Made by a program: the position numbers and the translations under genes | DNA from: UBA7985 sp002711265 | GTDB lineage: Bacteria > Pseudomonadota > Alphaproteobacteria > UBA7985 | Assembly (NCBI GenBank): GCA_965660945.1 | Contig: CBFIBS010000007.1 | Coordinates: forward strand, 57,707-121,706 | DNA: 64,000 nt | Direction: 5' to 3' | In this document: one piece after another, positions 52,016 to 60,840 of the stretch | How the letters are laid out: the number at the start of each line of letters is the position of its first letter | Position numbering within the stretch: position 1 is the first letter of the stretch | Notes under the pieces: model-generated | Database searches by the model: none | What the model was told of the DNA's origin: nothing | What the model saw: only the letters and a program-made list of their open reading frames with translations

Positions 52016-52774
52016 ATGGACATATCCGCCGAAAACCTGCTGGATTTTTACGCCACGCCGCTGGGGCAGCGTGCGGGCGAAGCACTGGGGCAGCGCATCC
52101 GCCACTGGTGGCCGGACCTGAGCGGTTTGCGTCTGATGACCAGCGGCTACGGTCTGCCGCTCGACCCGGCGATCATGGCCGGAGCGCCGCTGTCGCTCGC
52201 CCACGTGGTCCCGGCGCGGCTGGCCGGTGTCACCGGCTCGGCGCTGTTCCCGCAAACCGGGCGGGCGCTGGTCACCGACGATACCCTTATGCCGCTGGAC
52301 AGCGACCTGATCGACCGCGCGATCCTGATCCATCGGCTCGAACACGCCCGGCGGCAGGACCGGACCTTCCGCGAAGTCTGGCGGGTTCTGCGCCCCGGCG
52401 GGCGGTTGATTGTTGTCGTTCCGTCGGCCTTTGGGCTGTGGGCCCGGATGCCCGCCAACCCCTTCGGTCGGGGCAAGGCCTTCACCGGGCTGGCGCTGGC
52501 CGCTGTCCTGAACGAGCAGCTGTTTAGCCTGGAACGCATGCGAAACGGTCTTTTCTTCCCGCCACTTTCGGCGTTGAAATGGATGACGCTGCCCAGCGGC
52601 GGCGTGCTGATCGCCGAAGCACAGAAATTCGCCGGGCCTGCGCAGCTTTTACAGCCGGGCAAGGCTGCGCTAAACCACCGGCGCAGCGCCGCCCCCGTCA
52701 ACAAGGTGCTGGACCAGGAGACCCGCCGCCGTGACCACCAAGGAAAGCCGGAAGAAGCAGACCGAAGCTGCTGA
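52016..52774 (+). CDS. SAM-dependent methyltransferase-like protein (divergent motif I)
   Basis: The 252-residue protein starts at the ATG at 52016 (MDISAENLLDFYATPLGQRA), with the class I methyltransferase signatures RTFREVWRVLRPGGRLIVVV and AEAQKFAGP. The usual glycine-rich SAM motif I is weak: the counterpart reads LRLMTSGYGLPLDP. The N-terminal segment with FYxTPLGQ is typical of proteins encoded next to gloB in alphaproteobacteria. Its substrate is unknown. The end overlaps the chorismate mutase gene by 44 bases, so they are coupled. The last 30 residues are basic. Confidence 0.75.
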   Translation: MDISAENLLDFYATPLGQRAGEALGQRIRHWWPDLSGLRLMTSGYGLPLDPAIMAGAPLSLAHVVPARLAGVTGSALFPQTGRALVTDDTLMPLDSDLIDRAILIHRLEHARRQDRTFREVWRVLRPGGRLIVVVPSAFGLWARMPANPFGRGKAFTGLALAAVLNEQLFSLERMRNGLFFPPLSALKWMTLPSGGVLIAEAQKFAGPAQLLQPGKAALNHRRSAAPVNKVLDQETRRRDHQGKPEEADRSC

Positions 52775-53516
52775 GCTCGACACCCTGCGCGCCGAAATCG
52801 ACCGCCTCGACCAGGAGCTGGTGGAGCGCATCCACGCGCGCTCCAAGGTTGCCATGGCCATCGGTGAGGTCAAAAAACGCTATTCCGACAGCCCCGTGTT
52901 CCTGCGCCCCGGTCGCGAAGCATCTATGCTGCGCCGGGCGGCGGAAAAGCACGGTGATCACCCTTTCCCGGCCAGCTCCCTGCTGCGCATCTGGCGCGAG
53001 ATCATCCCGGCTGTCACCTCGCTTGAGGGCAACCTGTCGCTGGCCATCGAAGAAGACGAGGCCGCCGTCGCCCGGGAGCACGCGCAGGTGCACTACGCCG
53101 TATCACTCGAACGCCAGCACTTCCCCGACCGCGATGCCGTCGCCCAGGCCGTGCTCAGCGGTGAATTCACCCTCGGCATCATCCGCGCAGACATCAACGA
53201 CCCGGCATGGTGGCAGCAGATTACGACACCGGACGCATCCGGCCGGCGACTGCACGTGATCCTGCAGCTGCCGTTCATCGACGGCCCGGTCGGCGGCATT
53301 CCGCGCGACAAGGCGTGGGTGCTCGCCGCCTTTGAACCGGAAGCCTCGGGCGCCGACATCAGCCGCGTCCTCGTGACCACTGACGCCGGGCTGGAAATCC
53401 ATGAGATTAGCGGCGATGACAGCGTCGTCCCAAGCTGGGCCGAGGCGCAGGGTTACGCGCCCGAACAAGTCCATGTCCTTGGCTTCTATCCCGAAGCGGT
53501 GCAACTGAAGGCCTGA
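52731..53516 (+). CDS. chorismate mutase with C-terminal extension
   Basis: Chorismate mutase makes prephenate from chorismate. Residues about 10-100 are an AroQ-type helical mutase: LDTLRAEIDRLDQELVERIHARSKVAMAIGEVK, RPGREASMLRR and PASSLLRIWREII contain the conserved Arg, Lys, Glu and Gln-region residues. Residues 105-261 form an alphaproteobacterial extension of unclear function (ACT-like by length only; I cannot confirm it). GTG at 52731 follows AGGAG by 10 bases. hisC and tyrA follow, so the operon makes aromatic amino acids. Confidence 0.87.
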   Translation: MTTKESRKKQTEAAELDTLRAEIDRLDQELVERIHARSKVAMAIGEVKKRYSDSPVFLRPGREASMLRRAAEKHGDHPFPASSLLRIWREIIPAVTSLEGNLSLAIEEDEAAVAREHAQVHYAVSLERQHFPDRDAVAQAVLSGEFTLGIIRADINDPAWWQQITTPDASGRRLHVILQLPFIDGPVGGIPRDKAWVLAAFEPEASGADISRVLVTTDAGLEIHEISGDDSVVPSWAEAQGYAPEQVHVLGFYPEAVQLKA

Positions 53517-53560
53517 GCCTTCGCGGCCGCAATAGCGGCATCAATCTGAAAGTTTCCGCC

Positions 53561-54664
53561 ATGTCCTCTGATTTCGACATCAAAGACAGCATCATGAAGA
53601 TCCACCCCTATACCCCGGGGGAGAGCGAGATCGTCACGGACTTTCCGCTGCGGCAGCTGGCGGCAAACGAAGCGCCCTTAGGCCCCTCGCCCAAGGCGGT
53701 CGAGGCCGCTCAGGACTCTCTGGTCACCGCCAACCGCTATCCCGATGGCGGCGCCGTGGCACTGCGGGCCAAAATCAGCGAACGCTTCGGCTTTCCGGCC
53801 GAAAACCTGATTTGCGGTGCCGGCTCTGACGAGCTGATCTCGCTGATCTGTGCCGCCTTCGCCGAAGAAGGCTCGGAAGTGCTGTACTCCCAGCACGGCT
53901 TCCTGATGTACAAGATTTCCGCGCTCGCGGCGGGCGCGACCCCGGTGGCGGCGCCGGAAACCGACCTGCGCATGAACGTCGATAACATGATCGCCGCCCT
54001 GACCGACCGCACCCGCGTGGTCTTCGTGGCCAACCCCAACAACCCGACCGGGTCTTACTCGACCGGTGAAGAGCTGGCGCGGCTGCACGCTGCCCTGCCG
54101 CCCTCGACCCTGCTCGTGATCGATGCGGCCTATTCCGAGTACGTCGACGCGGACGACTACTCCGACGGCTCCGACCTCGTCGCGGCCCACAGCAACGTGA
54201 TGATGACCCGCACGTTCTCCAAGCTGTTCGGCCTCGCCGCGCTGCGCATCGGCTGGGGCTATGCTTCGGAAGACGTGATCGCCATCCTCAACCGGGTTCG
54301 CGGCCCCTTCAACGTCTCGGTTCCGGCACAGGCTGCCGCAACGGCCGCGCTGGATGACTGGGACTGGGCGATGAACGCCAAGGAACTCAACAACCGCCTG
54401 CTCCCTGTGGTGATCCAGCGCATCCGGGGCATGGGGCTGCAGGTCTATGATTCGGTGGGTAACTTTGTGCTGATCGATTTTGGCAGCGCCGAGCGCAGTA
54501 CAGCCGCCGACGCCTACCTGCGCTCGCAGGGGGTGATCGGCCGCAGCGTCGCCGCTTACGGGCTGGCCAGCTGCCTGCGGATGACCATCGGCACGGAAGC
54601 AGATATGGACTTCATCTTCGGCGCGCTGGAGCGCTTCATCGACAGCGAAAGCAAGGGCGCATGA
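53561..54664 (+). CDS. hisC: histidinol-phosphate/aromatic aminotransferase
   Basis: This PLP-dependent aminotransferase of the HisC family acts on histidinol phosphate and, next to chorismate mutase and tyrA, probably also on phenylpyruvate and hydroxyphenylpyruvate. The 367-residue protein begins near KIHPYTPGESEIV, has LAANEAPLGPSPKAVEAAQ, FVANPNNPTGSYS, VIDAAYSEYVD and the lysine-containing MMTRTFSKLFGLAALRIGWG (PLP Lys in FSKLFG). ATG at 53561 or the ATG 33 bases later may be used. It overlaps tyrA by four bases. Confidence 0.93.
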   Translation: MSSDFDIKDSIMKIHPYTPGESEIVTDFPLRQLAANEAPLGPSPKAVEAAQDSLVTANRYPDGGAVALRAKISERFGFPAENLICGAGSDELISLICAAFAEEGSEVLYSQHGFLMYKISALAAGATPVAAPETDLRMNVDNMIAALTDRTRVVFVANPNNPTGSYSTGEELARLHAALPPSTLLVIDAAYSEYVDADDYSDGSDLVAAHSNVMMTRTFSKLFGLAALRIGWGYASEDVIAILNRVRGPFNVSVPAQAAATAALDDWDWAMNAKELNNRLLPVVIQRIRGMGLQVYDSVGNFVLIDFGSAERSTAADAYLRSQGVIGRSVAAYGLASCLRMTIGTEADMDFIFGALERFIDSESKGA

Positions 54665-55587
54665 CCGACGCTGCAACCGAAGGGCCGCTGTTCGATACGG
54701 TTGTCATTATCGGCGTCGGGCTCATCGGCTCGTCGCTGGCGCTGAACATCCGGGAAAAGGGGTTGGCCCGTCGGGTGGTCGGGGTGTCCCGCTCGGCGGA
54801 AAACCGCGCAAAGATTCTCGCACTCGGGCTGGCCGACAGCGTCACCGACGACGCGGCAGAGGCCGTGGTCGGGGCAGATTGCGTGCTGCTGTGCACCGCT
54901 GTCGGAGCCTATGCTTCGCTGGCCGAGCAGATCGGGCCGCATCTCGCAGAGGGCTGCATCGTCTCTGACGTCGGCTCGACCAAAGGTTCCGTGATCGCCG
55001 ATATCCAGCCGCATATGCCCGAAGGCGTGCACTTTGTCCCGGCCCACCCCATTGCCGGGACCGAGCAATCGGGGCCTGCGGCGGGCTTTGCCTCGCTCTA
55101 CAAGGATCGCTGGGTGATCCTGACCCCCCTGCCCGGCGGCGCGAGAGAGCCGGTCGAGCGCATCGCTGCGCTGTGGCGGGCCTGCGGCGCCATGATCGAC
55201 GAGATGGATGCCCTGCACCACGATCGGGTGCTGGCCATGACCTCGCACCTGCCGCACCTGATCGCCTACACCATCGTGGATACCGCGACCCAGCTCGAGG
55301 ACGACCTCAAATCCGAGGTGATCAAGTTCTCCGCCTCAGGTTTCCGAGATTTTACCCGGATTGCCGGGTCTGACCCGACCATGTGGCGCGACGTATTCCT
55401 GAACAACCGCGAGGTTGTGCTCGATCTGCTGCAGCGGTTTCAGGAAGACCTGGTCAACATGCAGCGGGCGATCCGGCGCGGGGATGGCGACTTCCTGTTC
55501 GACCGCTTCACCGAAACCCGCGACATCCGCAGCTCGATCGTCGAGGCACGGCAGGCGGGTCAATTCATCCCGACCGAGGGCGAATAG
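54661..55587 (+). CDS. tyrA: prephenate/arogenate dehydrogenase
   Basis: TyrA oxidatively decarboxylates prephenate or arogenate toward tyrosine. The 308-residue protein starts with an NAD(P)-binding motif VVIIGVGLIGSSLALNIREK, has VSDVGSTKGSVI, PEGVHFVPAHPIAGTEQSGP and the C-terminal helical dimerisation domain (SHLPHLIAYTIVDTA, SGFRDFTRIAGSDPTMWRDVF), which carries the substrate-binding His and Arg. It overlaps hisC by four bases. No ACT domain is present, so tyrosine feedback control at this domain is not expected. Confidence 0.95.
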   Translation: MTDAATEGPLFDTVVIIGVGLIGSSLALNIREKGLARRVVGVSRSAENRAKILALGLADSVTDDAAEAVVGADCVLLCTAVGAYASLAEQIGPHLAEGCIVSDVGSTKGSVIADIQPHMPEGVHFVPAHPIAGTEQSGPAAGFASLYKDRWVILTPLPGGAREPVERIAALWRACGAMIDEMDALHHDRVLAMTSHLPHLIAYTIVDTATQLEDDLKSEVIKFSASGFRDFTRIAGSDPTMWRDVFLNNREVVLDLLQRFQEDLVNMQRAIRRGDGDFLFDRFTETRDIRSSIVEARQAGQFIPTEGE

Positions 55588-55604
55588 CCCGAGCGCGTTT
55601 GCTC

Positions 55605-56747
55605 TCAGCCCTCTGGCTCATCCTCGAACCGGAACGACCGCCCGATGGCGCAGAGCTCGGCCTGCGTGAAAGGCGCGACGGTGCCAGGCAGCGCAATCGC
55701 CGGGATCGGGTCTGACGACACGTCGACGCGGCCGTCCCCGATGTAGAAGGTCGGCGGCAGGATCATGGACGGCAGCGGAACATAGGACACCCCGGCCCGC
55801 AGCTGCGGACAGATCTGTACCATCACCCGGCCATCGGGTCCGAACATCAGCCGGCCTGAGGCCCGCCCCTGCCACTGTCCCTGCTTGCCGTCGAGCACTT
55901 CGAGCAGCACGTTGCCGCCGCGCGCGACGAAGAACCGGTGCTGGTATCCGGCCCCCAGCAGCGGAAAGACCGGGTCAATGGTCGCCCGCAGGCGGAGGTG
56001 ATCCACGGGCCGGTCGAGCCCGATCCCCAGCGCGTTGAAGGTGGCATCGGCGCGCGGGAAGGTTGCCAGCAGCTGCTGGTACAGCCCCTGAACCCGCGGA
56101 TGGTCGGATGGGGCGACATCGAAGATATCGGCGCTGACGCGGGCCGGTACGAACTGGCCCGGTGCATCGAGATCGGCGGCAAAGCGGCCCAGATCGATCA
56201 CGTCATGATCGTTTACGCGGACCAGCACAGCCTCGCCCCGGGTGCTGACACGGGACAGGCGAGCCGTACGCTCCGACCACAGCGGCTGCACCCCGACACG
56301 CACTTCGCCACGGTCCAGCGACAGGGTCATGGGCGGCTGCAGTGGCAGGGAAACCAGATGACTGCCGCTGAAATCCACCCGGGCCGAGAAGGGTTGAAAC
56401 AGCTGCCACGACAGGGTGACATCGTCTCCGGCGGACCACCCCAGATCCGGGTGATCCAGCGCTGCACCGGTGAGCCGGACGCGGTAGCCGAAGGGGAAAC
56501 CACCGAGGCCAAAGCCGGCAATCCGCAGACCGTGGATGGCAAAGCCACCGCGACCGTCGACCATGGCGCCAGTGGCTTCGCTCTCACCCAGTTCTTCGGC
56601 GAGTAAATCATCGACCAGCGATGTCGGCTCGTCGGCGATCAGGGCCGACACCTGCGTCCGGATCAGGCCGTAGCCGACCAGCCAGAGAACCGACCAGATC
56701 ACCGCCAGCGCGAACAGCACAAGGATCAACAGCCGCCAGAATCTCAT
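55605..56747 (-). CDS. DUF2125-like membrane-anchored periplasmic protein
   Basis: The role is unknown. The 380-residue protein has an N-terminal membrane helix (RFWRLLILVLFALAVIWSVLWLVGYGL) and a beta-rich periplasmic domain (GFAIHGLRIAGFGLGGFPFGYRVRLTG, SWQLFQPFSARVDFSGS). This layout and the frequent neighbourhood with tyrA in alphaproteobacteria suggest the DUF2125 family. The ATG at 56747 has AAGGG six bases before it; another ATG lies two codons upstream. It is convergent with tyrA and divergent from the ChaC-like gene. Confidence 0.8.
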   Translation of the reverse strand: MRFWRLLILVLFALAVIWSVLWLVGYGLIRTQVSALIADEPTSLVDDLLAEELGESEATGAMVDGRGGFAIHGLRIAGFGLGGFPFGYRVRLTGAALDHPDLGWSAGDDVTLSWQLFQPFSARVDFSGSHLVSLPLQPPMTLSLDRGEVRVGVQPLWSERTARLSRVSTRGEAVLVRVNDHDVIDLGRFAADLDAPGQFVPARVSADIFDVAPSDHPRVQGLYQQLLATFPRADATFNALGIGLDRPVDHLRLRATIDPVFPLLGAGYQHRFFVARGGNVLLEVLDGKQGQWQGRASGRLMFGPDGRVMVQICPQLRAGVSYVPLPSMILPPTFYIGDGRVDVSSDPIPAIALPGTVAPFTQAELCAIGRSFRFEDEPEG

Positions 56748-56785
56748 GGTCATCCCTTCACAAATCCTCGCCGTTATGCGCATCA

Positions 56786-57448
56786 ATGATGGCAGGAGAA
56801 AGCTCAATTTCCAAGGCCAGCGCAGACGTGACCCCTTTCGATCCCTTGCGGGGACCAACCCCGGCAGGAACCGCCATACCACGGGTCATCGACCGGCCCG
56901 GGCACGATTTCTGGGTCTTCGGCTATGGATCGCTGATCTGGAACCCCGGCTTCGATACGGTGGAAAGCCGGGCGGTGCGACTGCACGGCTATCACCGCCG
57001 GTTCTGCGTCCGCTCGGTGGTCTATCGCGGCACCCCGGCCGATCCCGGTCTGGTGATGGGGCTGCGCCCGGGCGGGCAGGTCGCCGGGGTCGCGCACCGG
57101 GTACGGGCGACCGATGCCGACGCCGTGCTGACCTACCTCGAAGACCGGGAATTGCGCCACGAAGGCTACCTGCCGCGCTGGCTGAAGCTACAACCCACCA
57201 GGGACGAGGGCCGCAGCGGCGGTGACGTGATCGAAGCGCTGACCTTCGTCGTGCCCAACGGCTCGCACTCGCTGCTCGAACTCAGCGATGAGGCCATCGC
57301 GGGTATTCTGGCGCGGTGCAGCGGGGAGAACGGCAGCAACGCCGATTATCTCTTCAACCTCAACGCCGGGCTGAGGGCGGTCGGGGTCGATCCAGGGCAG
57401 TTAGTGGCGCTCGAAAGGCGCGTGCGTGCGCTCATGGCCAGCGGCTGA
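56786..57448 (+). CDS. ChaC-like gamma-glutamylcyclotransferase
   Basis: ChaC proteins break down glutathione to 5-oxoproline and Cys-Gly. The 220-residue protein shows the substrate motif DFWVFGYGSLIWNPGFD, the conserved CVRSVVYRGTPADPGLVMGL, and the catalytic-Glu region TYLEDRELRHEGYLPRWL. The C-terminal GENGSNADYLFNLNAGLRA is also typical. Two ATG codons at 56786 and 56789 are possible starts. It is divergent from the DUF2125-like gene. Confidence 0.9.
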   Translation: MMAGESSISKASADVTPFDPLRGPTPAGTAIPRVIDRPGHDFWVFGYGSLIWNPGFDTVESRAVRLHGYHRRFCVRSVVYRGTPADPGLVMGLRPGGQVAGVAHRVRATDADAVLTYLEDRELRHEGYLPRWLKLQPTRDEGRSGGDVIEALTFVVPNGSHSLLELSDEAIAGILARCSGENGSNADYLFNLNAGLRAVGVDPGQLVALERRVRALMASG

Positions 57449-57486
57449 GCGGCGCTATCCGGCGACGAACCGATGGAGAGACAGCG

Positions 57487-58050
57487 CTATTCAGCGGCGT
57501 CGAGCAAGCCGTTGAAGTAGGCCAGTGCGGCTTCCCCGGCCCAGTCGGTATCGCCGACGAACCAGCTGACCACCGCGCCTTCGGCATCGAGAATGGCGGT
57601 ATAGGGCACCCCACGCGCGCCCAGCGCGTCGCTGCTGAATGACCGGAACAGCGCGCCGCGCTCATCCAGCCCGACTTCGAGCGCGTCGCCCCAGCCCTGC
57701 TGCTGCCAGAAACCGGCGATCTGCTCAAAGGAACGGTCCAGCGACGCTGCAACGACCCGCAGACCCCGGTCACCCAGCGCCTCATCCAGCGCGATCAGGG
57801 TCGGCAGTTCTGCGACGCAAGGCGCACACCACGTCGCCCAGAAGTTCAGCACCGTTACCGGCGCGCCGGAGAGCGGCACAGCGGTGCCTGCCGCGTTCAG
57901 CAGCGCAGGACTGTCCTCGCGCATCACCGGCTCGGGCAGGATCTCCAACCCATCGAAGCCCTCGGCCTGCGCGGGACCGACGCCAAGGCCGAGCAGTGCA
58001 AAGCCAACCCCGATACAGCGTAGCAGCAGTAGCCGTTTCAGGTCAGGCAT
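57487..58050 (-). CDS. TlpA-like thiol-disulfide oxidoreductase, canonical WCxPC
   Basis: TlpA-type proteins are periplasmic thioredoxin-fold reductants, for instance for cytochrome or copper-site assembly. The 187-residue protein has a signal peptide (LLLLRCIGVGFALLGLGVGPAQA) and a redoxin domain with TVLNFWATWCAPCVAELPTL (CAPC) and the cis-Pro loop GARGVPYTAILDAEGAVV. It is the last of three tandem thioredoxin-fold genes and overlaps the next one upstream by 8 bases. Single copies of such a gene next to argH are common in alphaproteobacteria. Confidence 0.9.
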   Translation of the reverse strand: MPDLKRLLLLRCIGVGFALLGLGVGPAQAEGFDGLEILPEPVMREDSPALLNAAGTAVPLSGAPVTVLNFWATWCAPCVAELPTLIALDEALGDRGLRVVAASLDRSFEQIAGFWQQQGWGDALEVGLDERGALFRSFSSDALGARGVPYTAILDAEGAVVSWFVGDTDWAGEAALAYFNGLLDAAE

Positions 58051-58747
58051 TGTCGATGATCCACTTCAGCAATTGAACGCCCTCGGGCTTCTCCCAGCCC
58101 GGCACGCCAGAATAGGCGGAAATGTAGTTTCCTTGCGGATCGACCAGCACGGTCGTCGGGGTCGACCGAACCCCGTAGTAGGGATGCGCCGGGGCGATCT
58201 GGCTGAAGGCGAGGTGGTCCCGGTCGTGCAGAATCTCCAGATTGCGGATCTGATACCGGGCGTAGAACCGCTCGATGTCGCTCAGGCTGTCTTCCTTGAG
58301 CGCGATGGCGATCAGGCGGAATTTCGGCCCTTCGAGTTGTGGGGCCAGCTTGTCCAGGGCAGGCACCTCCAGGACGCAAGCCGGGCAGCGGGTCCGCCAG
58401 AACTGGATCAGGGTGACGGTGCCGAGATAGTCGCGGATGGTCCGCGCCGTGCCGCTGGTGTCGTACCACTCGACGGGAAAGGTATAGCCCTGCGCCTTGA
58501 CGCTGACCGGGACCGGCTGACCGGGCTGAAACTGCATGTAGTAGGGTGAGGCGAACTTTCCCGCCAGCGGTGGCGATCCAGCACCCGCAGTTTGCGCGAG
58601 GGCCAGCCCCGGAGCCGTCAGCACGGCTCCCGCCCCCATCCCCAGCACAGCGGCCCGCGTGAGCAGGCGGCGGCGGGTCAGGCGGCGGCGGGTCAGGCGG
58701 CGGTCTTGATCGACGGGGTACATGGCACAGTGTTTGTCTGGTTTCAT
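58043..58747 (-). CDS. Tat-exported TlpA-like protein with CPAC active site
   Basis: The 234-residue thioredoxin-fold protein has a twin-arginine-rich N-terminus (RRLTRRRLTRRRLLTRAAV, then GMGAGAVLTAPGLALAQ), a beta-rich insertion, and an active site in LIQFWRTRCPACVLEVPAL where the usual Trp before the first Cys is Arg. The cis-Pro loop reads GVRSTPTTVLVDPQGN. The N-terminus contains a DNA repeat coding RRLTR units. It is most similar to the next gene upstream (58752), which points to a local duplication. Redox partner unknown. Confidence 0.85.
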   Translation of the reverse strand: MKPDKHCAMYPVDQDRRLTRRRLTRRRLLTRAAVLGMGAGAVLTAPGLALAQTAGAGSPPLAGKFASPYYMQFQPGQPVPVSVKAQGYTFPVEWYDTSGTARTIRDYLGTVTLIQFWRTRCPACVLEVPALDKLAPQLEGPKFRLIAIALKEDSLSDIERFYARYQIRNLEILHDRDHLAFSQIAPAHPYYGVRSTPTTVLVDPQGNYISAYSGVPGWEKPEGVQLLKWIIDNA

Positions 58748-58751
58748 CGGG

Positions 58752-59411
58752 TCAGGCCTGGCTTATGTAGTGGTTCAGCAGGGCGCGTCCAGCCGGTCGC
58801 TCCCACCCGGCAACGCCGACGTAAGCCCCAAGCACCTGCCCATCGGCACCGATCAGCATGGTGGTCGGGGTTGCCTTGGCCTGAAACCGGGGGTGCTTGG
58901 GCGCGAGAATATCGAAGACGAGCGACGTGGTATCGCGGAAAATTTCGAGATGACGGATGTTCTTGCGCGCGTAGAACCGATCGATATCGGCGAGGCTGTC
59001 CTCGGACAGGGCGATGGGCAGCAGCTCGAACTTCGCGCCCTCCATCTCACCGGCGAGGCGGTCGAGCGCCGGGACTTCTTCCTGACAGCCGTGGCAGCGC
59101 GTCCGCCAGAACTGGATCAGCGTCACCTTGCCCCGGTAGGCGGAGAGGAAGGTTTCACCGCCCTCACGGTCGTAGAACGCCAGCGGCTGCACCAGCCCGC
59201 TTTGCAGCCGAACGCGGTCTGGCGCCATCAGCCCCGGCGGCGCGGTCAGATAGTCACCCCCGGGCGCAAACCGGCCCGTTCTTGGCGGCTGCGCCTGCGC
59301 CCAAGCCGCATTCAACGGCGAAAGGCTGCCCAAAGCGACGCCCAGACCCGCTGCCCCCATATGTCTAAGGAGGTTGCGGCGGTTCAGCGAAGCGCTATAG
59401 CTGTTGGTCAT
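58752..59411 (-). CDS. Tat-exported TlpA-like protein with CHGC active site
   Basis: The 219-residue protein begins MTNSYSASLNRRNLLRHMGA, a clear Tat signal, then a hydrophobic stretch ending NAAWAQAQ. The thioredoxin-fold core has LIQFWRTRCHGCQEEVPALD, again with Arg instead of Trp, and the cis-Pro loop KATPTTMLIGADGQVL. It aligns closely with the 58043 gene (LPIALSEDSLADIDRFYAR versus IAIALKEDSLSDIERFYAR), so the two are paralogues. The start codon shares CATG with the divergent argH ATG, so one of the two starts must differ in use. Confidence 0.85.
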   Translation of the reverse strand: MTNSYSASLNRRNLLRHMGAAGLGVALGSLSPLNAAWAQAQPPRTGRFAPGGDYLTAPPGLMAPDRVRLQSGLVQPLAFYDREGGETFLSAYRGKVTLIQFWRTRCHGCQEEVPALDRLAGEMEGAKFELLPIALSEDSLADIDRFYARKNIRHLEIFRDTTSLVFDILAPKHPRFQAKATPTTMLIGADGQVLGAYVGVAGWERPAGRALLNHYISQA

Positions 59412-60840
59412 GCAGATTTGTCCAAACCATAGTGTTTCCACGGGCTTGCGGGCCGCCGACGACGGCACCAACAGCATGTGGGGCGGTCGCTTCACCAGCG
59501 GACCCGATGCGGTGATGGAGGCGATCAACGCCTCGATCGACGTCGACCAGCGCATGGCGAAGCAGGATATCGACGGCTCGCGCGCCCATGCCCGGATGCT
59601 GGCCCAGCAGGGGATCATCTCGGACGCGGACGCGGCGGCCATCGACGACGGCCTCTCCAAGGTATCCGAAGAGATCGCTCAAGGTCTGCTCACATTCCGG
59701 CGAGAGCTCGAAGACATCCACATGAACGTCGAAGCTCGGCTCAAGGAGATCGTCGGCGAACCCGCCGGGCGGCTGCACACCGGGCGCTCGCGCAATGACC
59801 AAGTGGCGACCGATTTCCGGCTCTGGGTGCGGGACTCCATCGACCGCGTGGATGCCGGGCTGGCGGCGCTGATCGGCGGTCTGCTCGACCGGGCCGAGGA
59901 AGAAGCCGACACCATCCTTCCCGGTTTCACCCACCTGCAGCCGGCCCAGCCGGTGACGCTCGGGCACCACCTGCTGGCCTTTGTTGAGATGTTCAGCCGG
60001 GACCGGGGCCGCTTTGCCGACGCGCGCAGGCGGCTGAACGAAAGCCCGCTGGGCTCGGCCGCGCTGGCCGGCACGCCCTACCCGCTCGACCGGGACATGA
60101 CGGCGCAGGCGCTTGGCTTTGACGGCCCGACGCGGAACTCGCTGGATTCCGTCTCGGCGCGCGACTTCGCGCTCGAATACCTTGCTGCTGCGTCGATCCT
60201 CGCCACCCACCTCTCGCGCATGGCGGAGGAAATGGTGGTCTGGTCGTCGGCGGCCTTCGGCTTCATCAGCTTCAGTGACGCCTGGTCGACCGGCTCGTCG
60301 ATCATGCCGCAAAAGCGCAACCCGGACGCGGCCGAGCTGCTGCGCGCCAAGATCGGACGGATTTTTGGGGCCTTCACCAGCCTGCTGCTGACCATGAAGG
60401 GCCTGCCGCTGGCCTACTCCAAGGACATGCAGGAAGACAAAGAGGTGACCTTCCTCGCCGCCGACGCGATCGAGCTGTCGCTCGCCGCCGCCGTCGGGCT
60501 GGTCGCCGATTTCCGGCCTGACCGCGAGGCCATGCGTGCGGCGTGCCTGAAAGGACACCTGACCGCGACCGATCTGGCCGACTGGCTGGTGCGGGCGCTG
60601 GGCCTGCCGTTCCGGGAGGCGCACCACGTCACCGGCACGCTGGTCGCGCTGGCGGATGAGAAGGGCGCGCGCCTCGATGAACTGTCGCTTGAGGATCTGC
60701 AATCGGTGCATGCGGACATCACCGCTGACGTGTTCGACGTGCTGAGCGTGGAAGCCTCGGTGGCGTCCCGGCAGTCCTTCGGCGGCACCGCGCCCGACCG
60801 GGTTCGCGAAGCCATCGCAGCCGCGCGGTCGCAACTGTGA
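59410..60840 (+). CDS. argH: argininosuccinate lyase
   Basis: ArgH splits argininosuccinate to arginine and fumarate, the last step of arginine synthesis. The 476-residue product (ATG at 59410) contains MWGGRFTSGPDAVMEAINAS, the superfamily loop GSSIMPQKRNPDAAEL with the catalytic Ser, and TGRSRNDQVATDFRLW. Other starts are TTG at 59446 and ATG at 59476, just before WGGRF. Homologues usually begin about 5-12 residues before WGGRF, so 59446 or 59476 may be the real start; none has a clear ribosome-binding site. lptM follows with 4 overlapping bases. Confidence 0.93.
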   Translation: MQICPNHSVSTGLRAADDGTNSMWGGRFTSGPDAVMEAINASIDVDQRMAKQDIDGSRAHARMLAQQGIISDADAAAIDDGLSKVSEEIAQGLLTFRRELEDIHMNVEARLKEIVGEPAGRLHTGRSRNDQVATDFRLWVRDSIDRVDAGLAALIGGLLDRAEEEADTILPGFTHLQPAQPVTLGHHLLAFVEMFSRDRGRFADARRRLNESPLGSAALAGTPYPLDRDMTAQALGFDGPTRNSLDSVSARDFALEYLAAASILATHLSRMAEEMVVWSSAAFGFISFSDAWSTGSSIMPQKRNPDAAELLRAKIGRIFGAFTSLLLTMKGLPLAYSKDMQEDKEVTFLAADAIELSLAAAVGLVADFRPDREAMRAACLKGHLTATDLADWLVRALGLPFREAHHVTGTLVALADEKGARLDELSLEDLQSVHADITADVFDVLSVEASVASRQSFGGTAPDRVREAIAAARSQL

